Counted from the first letter of the stretch, positions 37,208-45,991 are shown. The stretch: 64,000 bases of DNA from Arcticibacter sp041902385 (GCF_041902385.1 NZ_CP169244.1:3534001-3598000), one strand, 5' to 3'. The notes: a model not told the origin generated them from the sequence alone. Translations and numbers: made by a program.

Positions 37208-39840
37208 GTGAGACATATCCTAATAGTTTTTTTTCTATTCATCTTTTCGTTCAATCTACAGGCACAGCGCACTACAGGCGGTGTAACCCGTCCTGTCCGT
37301 GATACGGCCCGTGCTGACTCTGCCACCCGCGACTCTGTAAAACGTGATTCGCTCTCTTCTAAAACCCTTACCGGCCTGAGTTCAGAGATCAGGTATACGG
37401 CAGAAGACTCCATAAAGTTCAGCGTAGACGGAAGTACTATATATTTATACGGAAAAGGACGAATTTATTATGAGGAACTTGAACTTGATGCCGATTTTAT
37501 CCGAATAGACCAGAAAGGGAAGACACTTTTTGCCAGCGGACGGCACGACAAGTACAACGTATACCGCGGTCGCCCTATTTCCAAGCAGGGCTCTGAGCCG
37601 CCTGTCACTGCCGATTCGCTCGTCTATAATTTTGATTCGAAGAAGGCCATTGCCTTTGGTACCGCCACATCTGCCGATGAAGGCTATATCCAGGCGGGAA
37701 AGTTCAAGAAGAACGAGTATAACGAAGGCTTTTTAAAGGACGGGATTTACAGTACCTGTAGTCTGCCTGAGCCCTACACCCACTTCGGGATCCACATCAG
37801 CAAAGGTATCGTCACCGAAAAGCAGGTGATGGCAAAATCTGCCTATCTTGAGATTGAGCACATTCCCATCTACCTTGCCTATCTGCCCTTCGGTTTTTTT
37901 CCGAAGACCAATAAGCGCTCTTCAGGCTTTCGCTTTCCGACCTTCGGTGAAGATGCGAACCGTGGTTTCTATATGCAGGGCATTGGCTGGTACCTGGGTA
38001 TCAACGACTATTGGGATGCCGACATTACCGGAACGCTCTACAGTAAGGGCTCTTACGACGTGAACACCATTGCCCGGTACAAAAAGAACTATAAATATAG
38101 CGGCAGCGTCAACTTCAGCTATGCCTCAATAAAAGATCCGAACGGCGTCAGGGGCACCAACTCGGACCGGGCAAGCAAGCAATTCAACGTTCAGTGGACT
38201 CACTCACAGGATCAGGCTGCCAATCCGGGCGTAACGTTCAGCGCAAACGTCAATTTTGGTACCAGTTCCTATTTTCAGCAAACGGCAGCCAACGGGACGT
38301 ACAACTTTGGCGCTCTCACCCGTAACAACATGTCATCAAGTATCGCCTACGGCAGGACCTTCTTCGATGGGCTCTTTAACTTTACCTCAAGTTTGAGTCA
38401 CCGGCAGGATTTGTTTGCCAAAACCGTAGACCTTGAACTGCCTTCATTCAACCTGAGCATGACCACCATCAATCCTTTCGATTCAAAGAACCGGGTAGGA
38501 GAGCAAAAGTGGTATCAGCGAATTTCGGTAGGGTACTCCCTCCAGGGAAACAACTCCTATTCAGGAGCAGAAAGCGCTTTGTTCAGAAAAGAAACGCTGA
38601 ACGACTTCCAAAGCACCTTCAGGCACGCCATTCCAGTGAGCATGAGTCTTAACGTGCTCAAGGTACTGCAGTTCAACACCAGCGTGAACTACAATGAACT
38701 CTGGACCTTTCAGACCGTCAGAAAAAGTTATAATCCATTTGCCCGGGGTGGTATCGTAACCGACACTGTTCAAGGCTTTGCCAGAAATTATAACTATGGG
38801 CTCAGCGGAGGATTCTCAACAAAGCTGTATGGTAAGGTGAACTTTAAAAAAGGAAACCTGATTGCCCTGCGGCATGTCATGACCCCCTCTGTGAGTTTTA
38901 ACTACAGTCCTGATTTTACTAGCCCCCGATTCGGATTCTACAGGGACATAAAGAATATGCCCGTTAAGTTACCCGACAGTCTCCGCCAGCTTCAGGGAAA
39001 CATCCGGTACTCCATCTTCCAGAGCGGTGCCGGAGGCAGCCAGCAGGCCGCCATCAACTTCTCCCTCGATAACACCATTGAAGCCAAGAAAAGATCAAGG
39101 AGCGACACCAGCGAGGCGACTAAAAACGTGCCCATTATTCAGGGGCTCCGCTTCTCAGGTAGCTATAACTTCGCAGCCGATTCCATGAAGCTCTCTCCAA
39201 TCAGCTTTAGCGGTCGTACTGCCTTCTTTAATCAGAAGATCGGGCTGAACTTCGGAGGATCGTTTGACCCCTATCAGGTAGAGAATGTAAACGGATACGC
39301 CAGGCGGACCAGGCACTATCTCTTTGAAAAAGGGCAACTCGCCCGGCTCACTAATTTCAACGTTTCTACCGATTTTAGTTTTAATTCCTCGGCTCTGCAG
39401 AAGCGAAATGAGGAGCTGCGAAAAAAACAGAATGATCCAAACATAAGTCCCGCTCAGCAGCAGGACATTCAAAGTATCCTCAGGAACCCTAACTACTACG
39501 TTGATTTCAATGTGCCCTGGAACCTGAGCGCATCCTACAGTCTTAACTACTCAAATGATGGGGTACGGTCGGTAGTAACGAACACGCTTAATTTCAATGG
39601 CGATTTCAGCCTTACCCCCAAATGGAAGATCCAGTTTAACTCCGGTTACGACTTTCGTCAGAAAGAGATCAGCTTGACCCAGTTCTCCATTAACCGCGAC
39701 CTCCATTGCTGGGATATGGCCTTCCGCTGGACCCCTTCGGTATGTATAAAAGCTACAGTGTTGATATCCGCGTCAGAGCCTCTATCCTTCAGGATCTGAA
39801 GCTCAGCCGTAGAAGCGCACTACCCTTAAATTACTATTAA
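37208..39840 (+). CDS. LptD/OstA-like outer-membrane protein, frameshifted at the C terminus as read
   Basis: Signal peptide (about 1-20, ending LQAQ), a short OstA-like periplasmic part, then a beta-barrel rich in alternating aromatic strands, as in LptD, which inserts LPS into the outer membrane. The start codon is GTG. The frame as read ends at 39799. One added C in C4 at 39732-39735 restores MAFRWTPFGMYKSYS and a C-terminal strand ending in NYY, giving 877 residues. The corrected stop (39838-39840) then overlaps the cinA ATG as TAATG, which supports the correction. Confidence 0.85.
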
Positions 39841-41087
39841 TGTTAACTGAAATTATAACCATCGGCGATGAGATCCTGATCGGTCAGATCGTCGACACCA
39901 ACTCCGCCTGGATTGCTCAGAAGCTCAACGAAGCCGGTATTCGCGTGAAGCAGATCACGTCGGTATCTGATGATCGCGATCATATCCTCGAAGCACTTGC
40001 TGCCGCAAGCAAAAGAGCCGACCTGATTATCATTACAGGCGGGCTGGGACCAACGCGCGATGACATTACCAAGAAAACCCTGGCAGAGTACTTCGGGGTG
40101 GGTTTTCGCAGAGATGCCGATGCTCTTGAAGACGTGAAACGCATCTTCGCTGCCTCCAACCGACCCATGCTCGAGATCAATGAGCAGCAGGCAGACGTTC
40201 CGGAAAACTGCATCGTGCTGCGCAACAAGAACGGGACAGCGCCAGGAATGTGGTTCGGTCACGAGGGCAAAGTCTACGTCTCCATGCCCGGCGTGCCTTT
40301 CGAAATGATGTATCTGGTAGAAGAAGAAGTTCTTCCCCGGGTAAAACGTCATTTCAGCCTTTCCGCCATCGTTCATTATAACATCCTGACAGCAGGCATA
40401 GGCGAGTCCTTTCTGGCCGAGGCGATCGCATCTGTAGAGAATGCCCTGCCTGCCCACATCAAGCTGGCCTATCTTCCCAAGTTAGGGCAGGTGCGCCTCC
40501 GTCTGAGCGCCTACGGTGATTCAGAAGAAGCATTAAAGCAGGAGGTGGAGCATTACGCAGAGATGATCAGGCAGCTGATCCCCGAGTTCGTGGTGATCAG
40601 CGAGGACAAGCCCCTCGAAAAAGCGTTGCTCGACTACATGCAGGGGCGCCGCTTAAAGCTGGCAGTAGCCGAAAGCTGCACCGGCGGTTACCTCTCTCAT
40701 CTTCTCACACAACATCCCGGATCAAGCGAAGTGTTCCTGGGAGGGGCTGTCAGCTACTCCAACGAGCTCAAGGAAACGATGCTTGGCGTATCTTCCGAAA
40801 CACTCCGCAAGTTCGGAGCCGTGAGTGAAGAAACAGTCATCGAAATGGCGGCCGGTGCGCTGCGGAACTACCATGCCGACTATGCGGTCTCCATAAGCGG
40901 GATTGCCGGTCCCGGAGGCGGCACACCCGACAAGCCCGTAGGCACCGTGTGGATAGCAGTGGCAGCCAGGGATCGTACCGTTGCCCGCAAGTTTCAGTTT
41001 CCGAGCCGCCGGCAGCAAAACATAGAGAGAGCTGCTGTAAATGCGCTCATCCTGCTGTTGAAATTAGTTCGTGAAGACCACGCATAA
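39840..41087 (+). CDS. cinA: CinA-family protein (MoCF domain plus nicotinamide-nucleotide amidase domain)
   Basis: 415 residues: an N-terminal molybdopterin-binding-like domain (about 1-170, EIITIGDEILIGQIVDTNS and TGGLGPTRDDITK) and a C-terminal PncC-type deamidase domain (about 255-415, AESCTGGYLSHLL and GIAGPGGGTPDKPVGTVW). It deamidates NMN in NAD salvage. The ATG overlaps the corrected stop of the LptD-like gene. Confidence 0.94.
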   Translation: MLTEIITIGDEILIGQIVDTNSAWIAQKLNEAGIRVKQITSVSDDRDHILEALAAASKRADLIIITGGLGPTRDDITKKTLAEYFGVGFRRDADALEDVKRIFAASNRPMLEINEQQADVPENCIVLRNKNGTAPGMWFGHEGKVYVSMPGVPFEMMYLVEEEVLPRVKRHFSLSAIVHYNILTAGIGESFLAEAIASVENALPAHIKLAYLPKLGQVRLRLSAYGDSEEALKQEVEHYAEMIRQLIPEFVVISEDKPLEKALLDYMQGRRLKLAVAESCTGGYLSHLLTQHPGSSEVFLGGAVSYSNELKETMLGVSSETLRKFGAVSEETVIEMAAGALRNYHADYAVSISGIAGPGGGTPDKPVGTVWIAVAARDRTVARKFQFPSRRQQNIERAAVNALILLLKLVREDHA

Positions 41088-41131
41088 CATTTAAAAACAT
41101 TTATTTTTGCAGCGATACCAATCAACAATGT

Positions 41132-42502
41132 ATGGCTCACTTTGAATTATTACTTCCAAAGATGGGAGAGAGCGTTGCCGAAGCTACTATCACCAGGTGG
41201 CTGAAGAACCCCGGCGACACCATCGAGGAAGATGAACCGGTGGTTGAAATTGCCACCGATAAAGTAGACTCTGAAGTTCCTTCTCCCGTATCAGGGAAAC
41301 TCGTTAAACAGGTTGTGAATGTGGATGATATTGTCCTGGTGGGCTCGGTCATCGCAGTAATTGACACCGGAGGAGGCGACGCAGCGGAAGAGCCAAAAGA
41401 AACACAAGCTCCTCAGCCAGCAGTACAAGCCGGGCCGGAACCAGAAGCAGACCCAATTCCCGGACTTGAGGCTTTGCCGGCAGCCCAGGAAAACGTTTCC
41501 TTCAGAAGTATCGAGTCAGATGCAAACCGCTTTTATTCGCCTCTGGTAAAAAGTATCGCAGCCGAGGAAGGCATCAGCCAGCAGGAACTTGATACTATTC
41601 ACGGCACCGGTGCAGAAGGACGCGTTACCAAGCAGGATATATTAACCTATATTAAAAACAGGCACCGTGCACCCGCTCCGGAACAGGCAAGACCGCAGTC
41701 GGCCCCTCAGCAGCCCTCTGTCAGCCCCTCGTTCTCAGCCGCCGCGAACACCTTTAACAGGCCGGCTCCTCAGGTTCAGGTCCCCGTATCAGGAAGTGAC
41801 GAGATCATCGAGATGGACCGCATGCGCAAGCTGATCGCCGAGCACATGGTCATGAGCAAGCAGGTGTCGCCTCACGTAACCTCCTTCATCGAGGCCGATG
41901 TTACCAACATCGTGAAATGGAGAGATAAGATCAAAGCCTCCTTCGAGAAGAGGGAAGGGCAAAAGATCACCTTCACCCCCGTCTTTATCCAGGCAGTGGC
42001 CAAGGCAATCAAAGATATGCCAATGATCAATGTATCGGTAGACGGCACCCGCATTATCAAGCATCGCGACATCAACATTGGGATGGCTACCGCGCTGCCT
42101 TCCGGTAACCTCATCGTTCCGGTGATTAAGAATGCCGACCAGCTGAATCTTGTCGGTTTAACGCGTGCCGTTAATGATTTGGCAGTCAGAGCCAGGAATA
42201 ACAAGCTTCAGCCCGACGAGGTAAAAGAAGGAACCTTCACGCTCACCAATATTGGCTCTTTTGGCAATGTGATGGGCGTTCCTATCATCAACCAGCCCCA
42301 GGTGGCCATTCTTGCCGTGGGCGCTATTCAGAAGAAGCCCGCTGTTATTGAAACTGAGTTCGGCGACGTTATCGCGATCCGCCATAAAATGTTCCTTTCT
42401 ATGTCGTATGATCACAGGGTGGTCGACGGAGCGCTCGGTGGAATGTTTATCAAGAAAGTAGCCGACTATCTGGAGGCATGGGATATTAACTGCAATATTT
42501 AA
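41132..42502 (+). CDS. Dihydrolipoamide acyltransferase (E2) of a 2-oxo acid dehydrogenase complex
   Basis: 456 residues: an N-terminal lipoyl domain (K44 in ATDKVDSEV), an Ala/Pro/Gln-rich linker, a peripheral subunit-binding domain (about 130-175) and a catalytic domain ending with SYDHRVVDG (H428, D432). The branched-chain type is most likely by the linker and short single lipoyl domain, but pyruvate or 2-oxoglutarate complexes are possible. No E1 or E3 gene is adjacent. Confidence 0.92.
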   Translation: MAHFELLLPKMGESVAEATITRWLKNPGDTIEEDEPVVEIATDKVDSEVPSPVSGKLVKQVVNVDDIVLVGSVIAVIDTGGGDAAEEPKETQAPQPAVQAGPEPEADPIPGLEALPAAQENVSFRSIESDANRFYSPLVKSIAAEEGISQQELDTIHGTGAEGRVTKQDILTYIKNRHRAPAPEQARPQSAPQQPSVSPSFSAAANTFNRPAPQVQVPVSGSDEIIEMDRMRKLIAEHMVMSKQVSPHVTSFIEADVTNIVKWRDKIKASFEKREGQKITFTPVFIQAVAKAIKDMPMINVSVDGTRIIKHRDINIGMATALPSGNLIVPVIKNADQLNLVGLTRAVNDLAVRARNNKLQPDEVKEGTFTLTNIGSFGNVMGVPIINQPQVAILAVGAIQKKPAVIETEFGDVIAIRHKMFLSMSYDHRVVDGALGGMFIKKVADYLEAWDINCNI

Positions 42503-42574
42503 CCCGAAAGTGATCTTCATCAATTGAATTTAAGTGCATATTCCTTTTGTTTGCACCGAAAATCAAATACGAAG

Positions 42575-43186
42575 ATGAAGATTGAATACTACTCGTTTAA
42601 GAGAGCAGCTCTGACAGCAGTTTTAACTGTATCAGTCGCTGCTCTTTCTTGTTTAAAATCCTTTGCTCAGGAGCATGCAGAAGGAAAAGAAGAGGAAGAA
42701 AAAGGCGCTCACAAGATCACTTTTTCTCTCGGTCACGCTCATGTGCACGAAGGCATTGAAAATGAAGAGAAAAAATGGCTGGTAATGGGTGCATGGGGGC
42801 TGAATTACGACTACATGTTCAATTCAAAGTGGTCCCTGGGACTTCATAACGACCTCATCCTTGAAGAGTTTACAGTAGAAAAGCACTTAGGAGAAGAAGA
42901 AAGCACCATACTGGAACGGGAACACCCCATCGCAACCAAGCTCGTGGGATCTTACAAGCCATTAAAGCATATCAGCCTGATGGCGGGTGCCGGCGAGGAA
43001 ATTGCAAAAGGAGAGAACTACTTTTTAACAACAGTCGGTGCTGAGTACGGCGTTCACATTCCTGGAGGCTGGGAGTTTGGCGCCGAACTTGCATATGATA
43101 TTAAATGGAAGGCCTACGATACCTGGATCTTCGGATTCGGAATCAGCAAGGTCATTCCAGGAAAGCACAAGCACCACAAGGGATAA
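42575..43186 (+). CDS. Secreted His-rich protein of unknown function, probable outer-membrane barrel
   Basis: 203 residues from the ATG at 42575, with a signal peptide (about 9-28, ending SFAQ). The mature start is acidic and His-rich (EHAEGKEEEEKGAHK, then SLGHAHVHEG), and the C terminus ends with HKHHKG. The middle has alternating strands (WGLNYDYMF, LGLHNDLIL, VGAEYGVHI, WEFGAELAYDI) suggestive of a small beta barrel. The His clusters suggest metal binding, but no family is recognised. A terminator follows. Confidence 0.7.
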   Translation: MKIEYYSFKRAALTAVLTVSVAALSCLKSFAQEHAEGKEEEEKGAHKITFSLGHAHVHEGIENEEKKWLVMGAWGLNYDYMFNSKWSLGLHNDLILEEFTVEKHLGEEESTILEREHPIATKLVGSYKPLKHISLMAGAGEEIAKGENYFLTTVGAEYGVHIPGGWEFGAELAYDIKWKAYDTWIFGFGISKVIPGKHKHHKG

Positions 43187-43189
43187 CAA

Positions 43190-43222
43190 CAAAAAGGCCG
43201 GAACTGAGATTCCGGCTTTTTT
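43190..43222 (+). terminator. Rho-independent terminator after the His-rich gene
   Basis: CCGGAA and TTCCGG form the stem, flanked by AAAAAGG and a run of T. Confidence 0.85.
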
Positions 43223-43258
43223 GGTGAAAGCCTGTTGGTTTATTGACACTATTAATTG

Positions 43259-43575
43259 TTCCTTTAAAGGTCTTAATGAGATCGCTTTGATGAGTTTGTT
43301 GAGACCATTAGTCGTTTTTTTAAGGCTTCAATGAGATCGCTTCGCTGAGTTTATTGAAACCCCCGGTCGTTTTTAAAAGGCTTCAATGAGACGGCTTCGC
43401 TAAATTTATTCAGGCAATAAGTCTTTTTTTAGTGGTGTTAATGAGGTCGCGTCACTGGGTTTGTTGAGACCACCGGTCGTTTTTTTAAGGCTTCAATGAG
43501 AGGACTTCGCTAAAATTATTGAGACAATCAGTTGTTTTTTTAAGGCCTCAGTGAGATCGCTTCGCTGAGTTATAA
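43259..43575 (+). repeat. Six-unit tandem array of a 55-bp module B
   Basis: The AATGAG word (or a variant) recurs at 43275, 43330, 43385, 43440, 43495 and 43550, exactly 55 bp apart each time. The unit reads approximately GGCTTCAATGAGATCGCTTC, GCTGAGTTTATTGAGACCAC, CGGTCGTTTTTTTAA. Units differ by substitutions only, so length is conserved while sequence drifts. TCAAT and ATTGA within a unit can pair. No protein-coding frame is supported. Confidence 0.85.
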
Positions 43576-43642
43576 GGGCAGAAAGAGCCTTCAGGCGAAC
43601 CTTAGTCCCCGTTTGCGGGTGCAAGTCATGAATGTTTTTTTT
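43576..43642 (+). repeat. Diverged repeat module A after the B array
   Basis: GAAAGAGCCTTCAGG, then TCCCCGTTTGCGGGTGCA, then TCATGAATGTTTTTTTTG matches module A in order and spacing. The order B then A is the same as at 11871-11976. The stretch 43643-43800 shows nothing recognisable. Confidence 0.65.
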
Positions 43643-43800
43643 GTAAGTGACTTCAATCAGGACAGTTTCCCTTCTCGGCTGTTATCCTGCTTTCACATAG
43701 GGCGGGCCTACAGGCAAGGGGCCTTTTCTTCTCAATTGAACACGTCCTTCTTCGAACACGATACCGTTCGCCGATTCTGGTTTCGTCTGTTCTTTTACTG

Positions 43801-43825
43801 TTCTTCGCTTGCGCTTCGACAGTTC
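43801..43825 (+). repeat. Left 25-bp direct repeat flanking the IS
   Basis: Begins TTCTTCGCTTGCG and ends CTTCGACAGTTC; identical over all 25 bases to 45428-45452. It touches the left terminal inverted repeat with no gap, as a target-site duplication would. Confidence 0.9.
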
Positions 43826-43865
43826 TGTCGAATCCTAAAAAAGCTATACACCCAAAAAGAAGTGT

Positions 43866-44417
43866 ATGGAAACCAAAAGAAGAAAATTGAGATCAATCAG
43901 GAGTGAAAGGAACACTCGTTTTGACAAGCGTGAAATTCAGAGGATAGTAGAACGAATTGAGTCGGGGGTACCTCGGCGTGACATCCTAAAGGAATACGGA
44001 ATGCATGAATCAACGTTGACTAATTGGATGAACCGGTACGGCTCAGAGCATTATCAGCAGGAACGTAACCGCCGATATAGTCCTTCGGAGAAACGTACAG
44101 TCCTTCGGGCAGTGGAATCAGGAATGAGCGTCCGGGAGGTATGTGTGGCCTTCGGGATCAAATGCAGGACAGTAGTAGATAAGTGGGTTCGCCAATAGAA
44201 AGCTGAAAATGTCGAACTTAGTGTTGAAATCCCGCAAATGAAGAAAAAAGAAAAGAAAAAACAGGAAAATGTAGCTGCAGACACGCAAAGTCTGGAGGAA
44301 CAGCTAGCCTATGCCCAGCTAAAGATACAGGCTCTGGAGACTCTGATTGATATTGCAGAGGAACAGCTAAATGTGGATATCCGAAAAAAGTCTGGAGCCA
44401 GGCAGTCACCAAAATGA
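43866..44417 (+). pseudogene. IS3-like OrfA (helix-turn-helix protein), interrupted by an amber codon
   Basis: The frame starts METKRRKLRS with two HTH-like units (about 20-52, ending MHESTLTNWM, and about 70-108, ending CRTVVDKWV). It stops at TAG 44196-44198. The same frame stays open for 72 more codons (KAENVELSVEIPQ, then a coiled-coil of the leucine-zipper kind seen in OrfA) to TGA at 44415-44417, which overlaps the orfB ATG at 44414. A full OrfA would thus be about 183 residues. The break is a substitution, not a homopolymer indel (TTG to TAG would fit). The element may be non-autonomous. Confidence 0.8.
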
Positions 44418-45313
44418 AACAAGACTATCCTGCACAGGGAATCAAAGCCCTGTGCAGACTGTTTGGCAAAACCCGCCATGCCTGGTATGACCGGCAGTGG
44501 CGGCAACAGGATACAGGCTTAAAAGCAGAGATCGTTCTTCAACATGTCCATCAAATCCGCAAAACATTGCCGGGTACAGGTACCAGAAAGTTACTCCATG
44601 TGATCACCCCAATGCTGGCAGAGCACGACTTGGGAGTTGGTCGGGATTATCTCTTTGATCTGATGCGTGAGAAAGGATTGAGCATCCGGCGCCGAAAGAG
44701 GCGGGTGGTAACTACTGATTCGCGACATTGGATGCATAAATATGCTAACCTGATTAAAGACCTTAGGGTGGACCGTCCAGAGCAGGTCTGGGTGAGCGAT
44801 ATTACCTATATTGGGATGAACAGAGGCTGGGGATACCTCAGCCTGATCACAGATGCTTATTCCAGGAAAATCATGGGCTACTGCTTTCATAAAGACCTCA
44901 GCGCTCAGGGGTGCGTAAGAGCGTTAAAAATGGCCCTTGACAACCGCATCTATCAGGAGCACTTAATCCATCATTCAGACCGCGGATCACAGTATTGCAG
45001 CAAAGAATATGTAGAGGTGCTACTGAGTAGCAAAATAGCCATCAGTATGACCGAAAACGGAGATCCTTATGAGAATGCCCTGGCAGAACGAGTTAACGGT
45101 ATTCTCAAAGAAGAGTTCAGCCTGCACTATTCAGCTATGGGCTTTGAGGAGACTGCAAGGAAGGTCGCTGAAAGCATCGGGGCTTATAACGAGCTAAGGC
45201 CACACGCCAGCTGTCACTATCTTACTCCAGAGCAGGCCCATCTCAAGGGGGGGCCACTAAGGAAACGATGGAAAAATAAAAACTTAAAAAATACAGAAAT
45301 TCCCCTTGTATAG
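44414..45313 (+). CDS. IS3-like transposase OrfB (DDE integrase core)
   Basis: 299 residues with an HTH_21-like N-terminal part (about 40-100) and an rve integrase core (from about 115). The acidic triad is visible: D in WVSDITYI, D in HHSDRGSQY and E in YENALAERVNG, followed by the typical HYLTPEQ near the end. It overlaps the open orfA reading frame by ATGA, the arrangement used for frameshift or coupled translation in IS3 elements. OrfB looks intact. Confidence 0.92.
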   Translation: MKQDYPAQGIKALCRLFGKTRHAWYDRQWRQQDTGLKAEIVLQHVHQIRKTLPGTGTRKLLHVITPMLAEHDLGVGRDYLFDLMREKGLSIRRRKRRVVTTDSRHWMHKYANLIKDLRVDRPEQVWVSDITYIGMNRGWGYLSLITDAYSRKIMGYCFHKDLSAQGCVRALKMALDNRIYQEHLIHHSDRGSQYCSKEYVEVLLSSKIAISMTENGDPYENALAERVNGILKEEFSLHYSAMGFEETARKVAESIGAYNELRPHASCHYLTPEQAHLKGGPLRKRWKNKNLKNTEIPLV

Positions 45314-45427
45314 TTCAATCAGGATTTACAACTTGCAGTGTATAATTAAGTCAGGAATACCAATTTCCGATGTATAATTAAATCAGGATTTATTCATTAA
45401 TCTGTATAGTTATTTCAGGACAAGACA
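45307..45427 (+). repeat. Four phased copies of the terminal motif at the IS right end
   Basis: TGTATAGTTCAATCAGGA (45307-45324), TGTATAATTAAGTCAGGA (45339-45356), TGTATAATTAAATCAGGA (45371-45388) and TGTATAGTTATTTCAGGA (45403-45420) start exactly 32 bp apart, with 14-nt unrelated spacers. The last copy is part of the terminal inverted repeat. The first copy begins within the last codons of orfB. The left end has only one copy. Confidence 0.9.
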
Positions 45428-45452
45428 TTCTTCGCTTGCGCTTCGACAGTTC
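45428..45452 (+). repeat. Right 25-bp direct repeat flanking the IS
   Basis: Identical to 43801-43825 and directly abutting the right end of the IS. It runs into the TTCGTCG-rich repeat that follows. Confidence 0.9.
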
Positions 45453-45660
45453 GCCGTCGGTTTTCCGACGATTCTTCGTCCTTTCTTCGCTTCTGCTTCG
45501 TTTTTGGTTCGTTCCTCGTTCGTTCCTGCTTCGTCGTTTGGCCGTCGCTGCTTCGTCGTTTTTTCGTCTCCGCTTCGTCGTTTGGCCGTCGTCGCTTCGT
45601 CGTTTTTCCGTCGTCGCTTCGTCGCCGGACCTACGGAGCGAAAAAAAGCGACGAAAAACT
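45453..45660 (+). repeat. TTCGTCG-rich tandem repeat
   Basis: Words GCTTCGTCGTTT, GGCCGTCGTC and GCTTCGTCGTTTTTCCGTC recur with a unit of about 22 nt and a higher-order unit of about 44 nt. A long frame runs through it on each strand (Ser/Arg-rich), with no protein character. Confidence 0.75.
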
Positions 45661-45854
45661 GACGGCTCAGGTACGAATCTGGTCATACCATGCACTTCAC
45701 CTGATTCAATCAAAACAAAGACTGGCCGATACCAGGGGCCTTATCCTGTGCCAAACAGCACCATCTGGCACCATTTGGCACCGCGAGTTGGCAGGTGCCC
45801 GCCGCCTTTTCTACTTTTAATACCCAGACAAACCATTCATGCGTTGGACACTCC

Positions 45855-45991
45855 AGCGGGAGGTGGGTTTGCTTGCATGTTGTTCCGGACCATTGAAGAG
45901 AAAGGAAACATTCACAGAATCCACCCATGAAACTGGTACTTAAGCGGGAAATGAAGTTGCTTGCATGTTCTTCGGTGCCTGGAAGAGCAAA
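45855..45991 (+). repeat. Two diverged direct repeats 88 bp apart
   Basis: AGCGGGAGGTGGGTTTGCTT (copy at 45855-45903) and AGCGGGAAATGAAGTTGCTT (copy at 45943-45991) both continue with GCATGTT and end near GAAGAG. The gap 45661-46469 also holds TGGCACCA triplets at about 45760. No gene is supported; the frame open through 46074-46469 is GC-rich with no family match. Confidence 0.5.

Larger units (their letters stand above)
43826..45427 (+). mobile_element. IS3-like insertion sequence, 1602 bp
   Basis: The left end 43826-43850 (TGTCGAATCCTAAAA, then AAGCTATACA) and the right end 45403-45427, reverse-complemented (TGTCTTGTCCTGAAA, then TAACTATACA), match at 19 of 25 positions and start with TG as in the IS3 family. 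Inside are orfA (HTH, with an in-frame amber stop) and orfB (DDE transposase). The element is flanked by a perfect 25-bp direct repeat, and its right end carries three extra internal copies of the terminal motif. Confidence 0.85.

Noticed and set aside
43259..43575. CRISPR array suggested by the regular 55-bp period
   Set aside because: The whole unit is similar between copies, with no unique spacers, and no cas genes are in the window.
45307..45420. Mini CRISPR suggested by 18-nt repeats with 14-nt spacers
   Set aside because: Repeats and spacers are too short, the last repeat is part of the IS terminal inverted repeat, and the set ends at the IS boundary.
45436..45930. Ser/Arg-rich open frame of 164 codons after the IS
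   Set aside because: It is a translation of the TTCGTCG repeat; the opposite strand is equally open.
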